The position numbers and the translations under genes were made by a program. A stretch of DNA of 5,710 nt from the NCBI GenBank assembly GCA_902494815.1, contig CABUVB010000119.1:1-5710 (forward strand), given 5' to 3'. Positions 1 to 4,501 of the stretch are shown here, piece by piece (positions within the stretch are counted from its first letter, which is position 1; each line of letters begins with the position of its first letter). The notes below the pieces were generated by a model, which was given only the letters and a program-made list of their open reading frames with translations, was not told the DNA's origin and searched no databases. Source of the DNA: an uncultured Collinsella sp. GTDB lineage: Bacteria; Actinomycetota; Coriobacteriia; Coriobacteriales; Coriobacteriaceae.

Positions 1-2
1 CT

Positions 3-449
3 GCCTACGACGAGCGCCTGGCCGTGGAGAACATGGCGTTTCTGCCCGACCGCTACGACGCCCGCTCGTACTCGGACAAGTTGTTCCAAAAGATGAGCCA
101 GGTGATTTTGGATCTGGGCGAGACCGAGAGCTGCATTATCGAAGGCCGCCTGTCCGATTACCTGCTGCGCAACAATCCCAACCACATTGCCGTGTTGGTG
201 ACCGCACCCTTTGAGGACCGCGTCGAGATAGTGCGCAAGAAGCGCGGCCTTAACAAAAAGAAGGGCGCCAAGCTGGTCAAGCAGCAGCAGAAGGCGCGCG
301 AGGCGTTCTATAAGCGCTACAGTGCCAGAAAGTGGAAGATGACGAGCGGCAAGGACATCGTCGTCAACCGCGCCAAGCTGGGCCGCGAGGGTTGCAAGGA
401 CGTCATCGCCGCAGCCTACCGCTACAAAGTCGCCCAGCTCGAAGGCTAA
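3..449 (+). CDS. Cytidylate kinase-like family protein, C-terminal part
   Basis: This frame is open to the left edge, so the gene starts outside the window; 148 codons are visible (first complete codon at position 3). The segment IIEGRLSDYLL followed by a hydrophobic strand and TAPFEDRVEIV matches the core of the P-loop cytidylate kinase-like family (AAA_26 type). The later stretch with Tyr/Trp and aromatic-basic residues (AFYKRYSARKWK), then NRAKLGREGCKDVI, matches the family's C-terminal LID and helix. The N-terminal Walker A loop must lie upstream and cannot be checked. Members are cytosolic and presumed to phosphorylate a nucleotide or similar small substrate, but their substrates are mostly unproven, so this is not called cmk. 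An internal GTG at 24 and ATG at 33 are not starts, because coding-like sequence continues before them. A strong terminator follows 6 nt after the stop. The gene converges on the flavoprotein operon. Confidence 0.85.
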   Translation, partial: AYDERLAVENMAFLPDRYDARSYSDKLFQKMSQVILDLGETESCIIEGRLSDYLLRNNPNHIAVLVTAPFEDRVEIVRKKRGLNKKKGAKLVKQQQKAREAFYKRYSARKWKMTSGKDIVVNRAKLGREGCKDVIAAAYRYKVAQLEG

Positions 450-455
450 CCGACC

Positions 456-500
456 AAAACCACCACAAAGGGCAGGCACCTTTGTGGTGGTTTTTGTTTT
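456..500 (+). terminator. Intrinsic terminator of the cytidylate kinase-like gene, made from a REP-like palindrome
   Basis: A perfect 16-bp stem pairs 456-471 (AAAACCACCACAAAGG) with 479-494, around a 7-nt loop, and the 3' arm runs into TTTTTGTTTT. It lies 6 nt after the stop codon at 447-449. The core is the same palindrome found at 785-829 but in the opposite orientation: the asymmetric loop here reads GGCAGGCACC, while the other copy reads GGGGACAGGCACC on the minus strand. It therefore looks like a repeat element that serves as a terminator. Termination on the minus strand would be weaker, since only the TTTT of the stem follows. Confidence 0.85.
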
Positions 501-549
501 AGGCGGAGGGGAAGGCCTTGGCGGCAGTGCCTATCCTCGGCTTTTGCAA

Positions 550-767
550 ATCTCGATCTGTAACACCAAGCCAGCGAAAATGGCTCTAACTGTTACAGAT
601 TTAGATGAACCGTTCGGCCGTCAGCCCAACGTCTTGATCTGTAACACCAGGCGGCATATTTGGTCTCTAACTGTTACAGATTGAGATGCAGCGTGGGCGG
701 CCGGCACAATATCTCGATCTGTAACAACTACAAGGCTCAACAGGGCCTAACTGTTACAGATTGAGAT
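550..767. repeat. Array of three 57-bp palindromic repeat units (BIME-like)
   Basis: Three units lie at 550-606, 631-687 and 711-767. Each is exactly 57 bp, separated by spacers of 24 and 23 bp, giving a period of about 80 bp. Each unit has a left arm like ATCTCGATCTGTAACA and a right arm like TGTTACAGATTGAGAT, which are mutual inverted repeats. Most arm differences are G-U compatible in RNA: all three in unit 2 and the only one in unit 3; unit 1 has one true mismatch. The 27-nt centres between the 15-nt arm cores end in a constant CTAACT but are otherwise variable. Each still contains a small inner stem: AGCCA/TGGCT (569-573/581-585), ACCA/TGGT (646-649/661-664), AGGC/GCCT (733-736/745-748). 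The spacers both contain CGGCCG, suggesting tandem duplication. No gene is present. The structure resembles REP clusters; the exact family is not recognised. Confidence 0.85.
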
Positions 768-784
768 AAAACGACCGGGCAAGT

Positions 785-829
785 CCCCAACCACCACAAA
801 GGTGCCTGTCCCCTTTGTGGTGGTTGGGG
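785..829. repeat. REP-like palindrome, inverted copy of the 456-494 hairpin
   Basis: A perfect 18-bp stem pairs 785-802 (CCCCAACCACCACAAAGG) with 812-829, around the 9-nt loop TGCCTGTCC. The core CCACCACAAAGG and the loop sequence, read on the minus strand as ACAGGCA, identify it as a second copy of the palindrome at 456-494 in opposite orientation. No T-tract follows on either strand, so it is unlikely to be an intrinsic terminator on its own. Together the two copies bracket the three-unit array at 550-767. Confidence 0.85.
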
Positions 830-841
830 CGGTCGGCATAG

Positions 842-879
842 AAAAAGTCCCCGCCGGGCGTGTGCTCGACGGGGACTTT
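842..879 (-). terminator. Intrinsic terminator of the nfnAB-like operon
   Basis: Arms 844-853 and 870-879 form a 10-bp stem (AAAGTCCCCG). After one mismatch the stem continues with 5 pairs (855-859 with 864-868, one G-U) and a 4-nt loop. Read on the minus strand, it ends in GACTTTTTC, giving a T-tract of five. It starts 28 nt after the stop codon of the last gene, the normal position for a Rho-independent terminator. Confidence 0.85.
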
Positions 880-907
880 GCCGTTTGATGGCGAGCGCTG
901 TAGGTGA

Positions 908-2317
908 TTACTCGCCCAGCAGGCTCTTGGTGATGGAAGCGGCGGCCTTCTTGCCGGCGCCCATCGCCAGAATGACCGTAGCGGCACCGGTGACGATGTC
1001 GCCGCCGGCCCAGATGCGGGGATCGGTGGTCTGGCCGGTCTCCTCGTCAGCGACGATGTAGCCCCACTTGTTGAGCTCCATCTTGCCGCCGATCTTGGCA
1101 GCGAAGGGGTTGGCGTTGGTGCCGATAGCCGAGATCGCGACATCGCAGGGAATCTCCTCGATGGCGCCCTCGATGGGCACCGGGCGACGACGGCCGGACT
1201 CGTCGGGCTCGCCGAGCTCCATCTTCTGGACCTTGACGGCGCATACGGAGCCGTCCTCGCCAGCGACAAACTCGAGCGGGGAGACGAGCGGCAGAACCTC
1301 GACGCCCTCGGCCTTAGCGTGGTGCAGCTCGGCGCGACGGCAGGGCATCTCGTCCTCGGTACGACGGTAGGCGATGATGGCGTGCTCGGCGCCCAGACGC
1401 TTGGCGGTACGGACGGCGTCCATAGCCACGTTGCCGCCACCAAAGACGACGACGTTCTTGCCGTGCTTGGTGGGGGTGTCGTACTCGGGGAACTTGTTGG
1501 CCTTCATCAGGTTCACGCGGGTGAGGTACTCGTTGGCGAAGAAGACGTTGGGCAGGTTCTCGCCGGGGACGTTGAGGAACTTGGGCAGGCCAGCGCCGGT
1601 CGCCACGTAGATGGCGTCGAAGCCCTGCTCGAACAGCTCCTCGGCCGTGGCCATGTTTCCCACGACGGAGTTGTACTCAAACTTGACGCCCATGTCCTCC
1701 AGGCCGTCAATCTCGCGCTTGACGACTGCCTTGGGCAGACGGAACTCGGGGATGCCGTAGACCAGCACGCCGCCGCCGGTAAAGAAGGCCTCAAAGACGG
1801 TGACGTCAAAGCCGTTGCGGGCGAGCTCGCCGGCGCAGGTGATGCCGGACGGGCCGGATCCGACGACGGCGACCTTCTTGCCGTTCTTGGGGGCCATCTT
1901 GGGCGTGGAGGCGAGCTCGGGGCGGTCACCCAGGAAGCGCTCGAGCTGGCCGATGGCCACGGGCTCGGACTTCTTACCACGGATGCACTTGCCCTCGCAC
2001 TGGTTCTCCTGCGGGCAGACGCGGCCGCAGATGGCGGGAAGCATGGAGTCCTCGCGGATGGTATCGAGGGCGCCGCCAAAGTCCTTCTCGCGGATCTGCT
2101 CGATAAAGCGGGGAATGTTGATGTTGACGGGGCAGCCCTCAACACAGAACGGCTTCTTGCAGTTGAGGCAGCGCTCGGCCTCGGCCAGCGCCATCTCCTC
2201 GGTGAAGCCCTTGTCGACGGGGCGGAAGTCGCAGGCGCGCTCGGCAGCCGGCTCCTCGTTATCGGGGGTGCGGGGCGACTTCATATCGGCAACGAAACGA
2301 CCGTTAACTAGTGGCAT
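908..2317 (-). CDS. gltA: NADPH-dependent glutamate synthase small-subunit-like flavoprotein (NfnB/SudA/GltA type)
   Basis: The 469-residue protein has the full architecture of the family. Two N-terminal [4Fe-4S] motifs are visible: C50, C53, C58, C62 and C97, C101, C107, C111. An FAD-binding GxGxxG follows in VAVVGSGPSG (149-158), then FFTGGGVLVYGIPEFRLPK (178-196), the NADP-binding GGGNVAMD (293-300) with YRRTEDEMP (317-325), and the C-terminal FAD contact WAGGDIVTGAATV (436-448). The usual length of this family is about 450-470. No glutaminase or large glutamate synthase subunit is nearby. The partner is the FAD/[2Fe-2S] protein just upstream, so the pair is better read as NfnAB (NADH-dependent ferredoxin:NADP+ oxidoreductase) or SudAB than as glutamate synthase. 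The ATG at 2317 overlaps the end of the upstream gene by 10 nt, implying translational coupling. A GAGGAAAAG tract lies within the upstream gene before this start. Cytosolic. Confidence 0.93.
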   Translation of the reverse strand: MPLVNGRFVADMKSPRTPDNEEPAAERACDFRPVDKGFTEEMALAEAERCLNCKKPFCVEGCPVNINIPRFIEQIREKDFGGALDTIREDSMLPAICGRVCPQENQCEGKCIRGKKSEPVAIGQLERFLGDRPELASTPKMAPKNGKKVAVVGSGPSGITCAGELARNGFDVTVFEAFFTGGGVLVYGIPEFRLPKAVVKREIDGLEDMGVKFEYNSVVGNMATAEELFEQGFDAIYVATGAGLPKFLNVPGENLPNVFFANEYLTRVNLMKANKFPEYDTPTKHGKNVVVFGGGNVAMDAVRTAKRLGAEHAIIAYRRTEDEMPCRRAELHHAKAEGVEVLPLVSPLEFVAGEDGSVCAVKVQKMELGEPDESGRRRPVPIEGAIEEIPCDVAISAIGTNANPFAAKIGGKMELNKWGYIVADEETGQTTDPRIWAGGDIVTGAATVILAMGAGKKAAASITKSLLGE

Positions 2318-3147
2318 GCGCAGCTCTTTTCCTCATAGGCCTTGAGGGACGCGCCCTCTTCGGAACGATAAGCGGCCTGGCGGGCACGAAGGTCATCCCA
2401 GTCGACTAGGGTGGCATCGAAGTCGGGGCCGTCGACGCAAGCGAACTTGGTCACGCCGCCCACCTCGACGCGGCAGCAGCCGCACATACCGGTGCCGTCA
2501 ACCATGATGGGGTTGAGCGACGCGGTGATGGGGGTGTCGTACTTCTGGGCGGTGAGGGTCGAGAACTTCATCATCGGAACGGGGCCGACGCAGAAGACCT
2601 GGCTCACGGCCTTGTCCTGCAGCAGGCGCTCCAGCGGAGCGGTGACAACGCCCTGCTCGCCGTAGGAGCCGTCGTCGGTGGTGATGTGGATGTGGTCCTC
2701 GTCGAGGAGCTCGCGGAACTGGTCCTCCATGAGCAGGAGGTCCTTGGTGCGGGCGCCCATGATGGCGTGGACCTCGTGACCGGTCTCGACCAGGTGCTTG
2801 GCGACCGGGAAGGCAATTGCCAGGCCGACGCCGCCGCCAATGACGGCACAGGGGCCCTCGGCCATCTCGGTGGGAACGCCCAGCGGGCCCACGACGTCGC
2901 GCAGCGACTCGCCGGCCTCGTAGGTGGACAGCATCTCGGTGGTCTTGCCGATCACCATGAAGATGAACTCGACCCAGCCCTCGTCACCGTTCCAGCCAGC
3001 TAGGGTAAACGGGACGCGCTCGCCCGTCTCGTTGGCGCGAACCATGAGGAACTGTCCAGCGTGCGCATGCTTGGCGATTGCGGGCGCCTCGATGCGGAAC
3101 TTGAACACCTTCTCCGAGAACTGCGTCTTCTCCAGGATCTTATACAT
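2308..3147 (-). CDS. Sulfide/dihydroorotate dehydrogenase-like FAD/NAD-binding subunit (NfnA/SudB type)
   Basis: This 279-residue ferredoxin-NADP reductase-fold protein begins with the family's MYKILEKTQFSEKVFKFRIEAP. RVPFTLAGW (44-52) is the FAD-binding segment. The dinucleotide-binding loop is IGGGVGLAIAFPVAKHL (103-119). The C-terminal [2Fe-2S] site is VDGTGMCGCCRV (216-227) with FACVDGPDFD (235-244). The likely ligands are C222, C225 and C237, plus an acidic residue near D217, as known for NfnA. In NfnAB the small subunit binds NAD(H) and, with the large subunit, couples NADH and ferredoxin oxidation to NADP+ reduction by electron bifurcation; that this pair bifurcates is inferred. The ATG at 3147 has a strong GAGAGGGG ribosome site 4 nt upstream. 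It is the first gene of the operon and runs 10 nt into the next. PyrK of dihydroorotate dehydrogenase is a relative, but the adjacent gltA-type gene argues against it. Confidence 0.9.
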   Translation of the reverse strand: MYKILEKTQFSEKVFKFRIEAPAIAKHAHAGQFLMVRANETGERVPFTLAGWNGDEGWVEFIFMVIGKTTEMLSTYEAGESLRDVVGPLGVPTEMAEGPCAVIGGGVGLAIAFPVAKHLVETGHEVHAIMGARTKDLLLMEDQFRELLDEDHIHITTDDGSYGEQGVVTAPLERLLQDKAVSQVFCVGPVPMMKFSTLTAQKYDTPITASLNPIMVDGTGMCGCCRVEVGGVTKFACVDGPDFDATLVDWDDLRARQAAYRSEEGASLKAYEEKSCACH

Positions 3148-3151
3148 AGAA

Positions 3152-3248
3152 CCCCTCTCTTGTTAGGGCCGCCGAACCGTGCCTCCACGGAAATGGACGG
3201 TAGCCCGAATAAAACCGTACGTGCACAGGCGTTGTGCAGACATACGGT
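3152..3248 (-). promoter_or_regulatory. Structured 5' leader of the nfnAB-like operon, possible attenuator
   Basis: The leader contains two hairpins. The promoter-proximal one pairs 3243-3248 with 3214-3219 (ACCGTA/TACGGT) and 3233-3238 with 3222-3227 (TGCACA/TGTGCA), and is followed on the minus strand by TTTATTC. The second pairs 3197-3201 with 3176-3180 (ACCGT/ACGGT), 3194-3196 with 3185-3187, and 3203-3206 with 3166-3169 (GGGC/GCCC). The right arm of the first can instead pair with the left arm of the second, so the folds exclude each other. The ribosome site AGGGG (3152-3156) could pair with CCCT (3165-3168), which the second hairpin partly occupies. No known riboswitch class is recognised; regulation is inferred. 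Confidence 0.35.
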
Positions 3249-3252
3249 GCAA

Positions 3253-3258
3253 ATTATA
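3253..3258 (-). promoter_or_regulatory. Candidate promoter -10 box of the nfnAB-like operon
   Basis: The minus strand reads a perfect TATAAT, placing the transcript start near 3245-3248 and giving a leader of about 100 nt. No good -35 hexamer sits 16-18 nt upstream. The palindrome GACATGTC (3267-3274) lies where a spacer-binding regulator could act. These features suggest either a weak or a regulated promoter. Confidence 0.45.
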
Positions 3259-3321
3259 CCCTCATGGACATGTCACTTACGTGTGTCTTCGGCGGTTGGG
3301 AGCAGGGTTTATCCACTTTGG

Positions 3322-3519
3322 CCTATCAAAGGGGGAGAAGTTTATTTTGGTCGGTTTTATCAGGTAAAACGGCAAAGGGGGCCGGCCTCGGGCTGTGATG
3401 AGGCCGGCCCCCTTTGGGGTGCTATGCATGTATGTCGGCGCGCGGTTGATTGCGATGCCGCAACTGGGGAGTTTCCGCAGGTAAAACTTGCCAAAATAAA
3501 CCTGTCCCTAAATGATAGG
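3322..3519. repeat. 198-bp element with imperfect terminal inverted repeats
   Basis: The left end (3322-3359) and the reverse complement of the right end (3519-3482) align without gaps over 38 positions, with 29 identities. They share CCTATCA at the tip, TTTATTTTGG (3341-3350 and 3491-3500) and GTTTTA. CAGGTAAAAC is also repeated directly at 3361-3370 and 3478-3487. A perfect GC-rich hairpin sits near the middle (3374-3415). The element fills most of the gap between pth and the nfnAB-like promoter and stops 2 nt before the pth stop codon. There is no open reading frame that looks coding. It looks like a degenerate non-autonomous mobile element, but its family is not recognised. Confidence 0.6.
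3374..3415 (-). terminator. Strong GC-rich hairpin downstream of pth, probable terminator
   Basis: A perfect 16-bp stem (AAAGGGGGCCGGCCTC, 3374-3389, with 3400-3415) encloses a 10-nt loop. It lies about 105 nt after the pth stop, inside the 198-bp inverted-repeat element. On the minus strand only TTT then GCCGTTTT follows, so the T-tract is interrupted and efficiency is uncertain. It is the only strong terminator-like hairpin between pth and the next promoter. Confidence 0.5.
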
Positions 3520-3521
3520 TT

Positions 3522-4151
3522 TTAGTGCTTGCCGTTGGCGGAAGCGGCGCCGTTTACGTGATCGCGGGCGTAGATTACGCCGTGGACGATGGCCAGACCG
3601 GCGGCGTCGGCGGCGCGGGCACAGGTGTCCTGGAAATCCTCGGCCTCGCGGGCGCGCAGCTGCTTAAGCACGTAGTCGGCGACAGCCATCTTGCCGGGAG
3701 GGTTGCCGATGCCGGTGCGGATGCGGCTGAAGTCGCGGCTGCCCATCTTGTCGATGATGGAGCGCAGGCCGTTGTGACCGGCGTGGCCGCCGCCCACCTT
3801 AACACGCACGTCGCCGGCGGGAATATCGAGCTCGTCGTGAATCACGAGCAGCTCCTCGGCCTCGATCTTGTACTCGCGGCAGAGCTTGGAGATGGGCCCG
3901 CCCGAGGTGTTCATGTACGACTGCGGCTTGACCAGCACGATCTGGCGCTTACCGCCCTCTTCCTCGGGATCGTTGATGTTGAGGAGCGCGACCTCGGCGC
4001 CTGCTTGGTTTTTCCAGTACGTGACGCCGGCCTGACGGGCCAACTCGTCGATTGCTTTGAAGCCAGCGTTGTGGCGGGTCTCGGCATACTCATCGCCAGG
4101 GTTGCCAAGCCCGGCAACCATGCGAATCTTAAGCGGCTGTGCAGCTGCCAT
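3522..4151 (-). CDS. pth: Peptidyl-tRNA hydrolase
   Basis: This 209-residue protein (from the chosen start) hydrolyses the ester bond of peptidyl-tRNAs that drop off ribosomes, releasing tRNA for reuse. It is a cytosolic, normally essential enzyme. All signature motifs are present: GLGNPGDEYAETRHNAG with N17 and the catalytic H27, KPQSYMNTSG with N81, and HDELDIPAG with D106, the partner of the catalytic His. These are followed by GGGHAGHNGLRSI with N127 and DFSRIRTGIGNPPG. Length is slightly above the usual 185-200, because of a short C-terminal tail. Two in-frame ATGs exist, at 4157 and 4151. The second is chosen because AGGA (4157-4160) then sits 5 nt upstream, whereas it would overlap the first. 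The gene appears monocistronic, separated from both neighbours by repeat-rich gaps. Confidence 0.96.
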   Translation of the reverse strand: MAAAQPLKIRMVAGLGNPGDEYAETRHNAGFKAIDELARQAGVTYWKNQAGAEVALLNINDPEEEGGKRQIVLVKPQSYMNTSGGPISKLCREYKIEAEELLVIHDELDIPAGDVRVKVGGGHAGHNGLRSIIDKMGSRDFSRIRTGIGNPPGKMAVADYVLKQLRAREAEDFQDTCARAADAAGLAIVHGVIYARDHVNGAASANGKH

Positions 4152-4156
4152 GTTCA

Positions 4157-4160
4157 TCCT
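4157..4160 (-). promoter_or_regulatory. Ribosome binding site that decides the pth start
   Basis: The minus strand reads AAAGGATGAACATG. AGGA is spaced 5 nt from the ATG at 4151 but overlaps the ATG at 4157, which favours the downstream start and a 209-residue protein. Confidence 0.65.
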
Positions 4161-4181
4161 TTCGTTGATTTGTCGCCTGCT

Positions 4182-4210
4182 ATGGTGAGCGACCCTGTTG
4201 CCGCTGTCAA
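4182..4210 (-). promoter_or_regulatory. Candidate pth promoter
   Basis: A consensus -35 box TTGACA (4205-4210 on the minus strand) is followed by a 17-nt spacer and CACCAT (4182-4187), which keeps the A at position 2 and the AT at positions 5-6 of TATAAT. The predicted transcript start is near 4175, with a leader of about 25 nt. The weak -10 makes this tentative. Confidence 0.35.
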
Positions 4211-4265
4211 ATGGAGGGCAATTGAGGTTGTTTGGGGGCGTTTGGACGGCCGCCGAAATTCGAGG

Positions 4266-4469
4266 TGGACAGTTAGTTCAGATACGTATAAGTTCTGAGG
4301 ATTCGAGGTGCTCAATTCAATGCCGATACGTTGTTTTGGAGCCTTAGTTAGTCCATACGGCGCTGTTTTGAAGTTTACCCTGCCTTCAAATAGGGCGAAT
4401 GGTATAGAGATAGCTGCAAAACAGCCTAATTCAATGTGTCCATTTATACGTATCTGAACTAACTGTCCA
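4266..4469. mobile_element. MITE-like element with perfect 26-bp terminal inverted repeats
   Basis: Bases 4266-4291, beginning TGGACAGTTAGTTCAG, are the exact reverse complement of 4444-4469, 26 of 26, delimiting a 204-bp element. It is AT-richer than its surroundings. Inside are GCTGTTTTG (4362-4370) with its complement CAAAACAGC (4417-4425), TTTGAAG/CTTCAAA (4367-4373/4384-4390), a direct repeat AATTCAATG (4314-4322 and 4428-4436), and a degenerate internal copy of the end motif, AGTTAGTCCATACG (4346-4359). No open reading frame for a transposase is present, so it would depend on one encoded elsewhere. No clean target-site duplication is visible. It sits between the 375-residue protein gene and pth, 32 nt after the stop of the former, and could fold into a transcription-stopping hairpin in RNA. 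Confidence 0.8.
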
Positions 4470-4501
4470 GCCCTGTTCGACGGCGCGCGGGTGATTCGCC
4501 G

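Noticed and set aside
484..684. Small plus-strand open frame of 66 codons in the convergent gap
   Set aside because: It begins inside the terminator stem and runs through two palindromic units; the similarity within it is just the DNA repeat translated.
550..767. CRISPR array
   Set aside because: The repeated arms are palindromic and belong to 57-bp units. The intervening parts are too few and partly similar, and there are no cas genes.
785..829. Terminator function for the second REP-like palindrome
   Set aside because: No T-tract follows on either strand, and the gltA-type gene already has a good terminator at 842-879.
1319..2311. Long plus-strand open frame (330 codons) opposite the gltA-type gene
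   Set aside because: Its translation is a low-complexity run of Gly, Ala, Leu, Val and Asp typical of the antisense frame of a GC-rich gene; the minus strand encodes an unmistakable flavoprotein.
3148..3248. Known riboswitch upstream of the nfnAB-like operon
   Set aside because: No conserved core of FMN, TPP, SAM, cobalamin or other common classes is recognised, and the leader is only about 100 nt.
3525..4298. Plus-strand open frame (257 codons) opposite pth
   Set aside because: It is an antisense shadow of pth with the same Gly/Ala/Val/Leu-rich composition, and it runs on into the MITE-like element.
4259..4480. TTCGA on both sides of the MITE-like element as a target-site duplication
   Set aside because: The copies at 4259-4263 and 4476-4480 sit at different distances from the element ends (2 and 6 nt), so they do not flank it cleanly.
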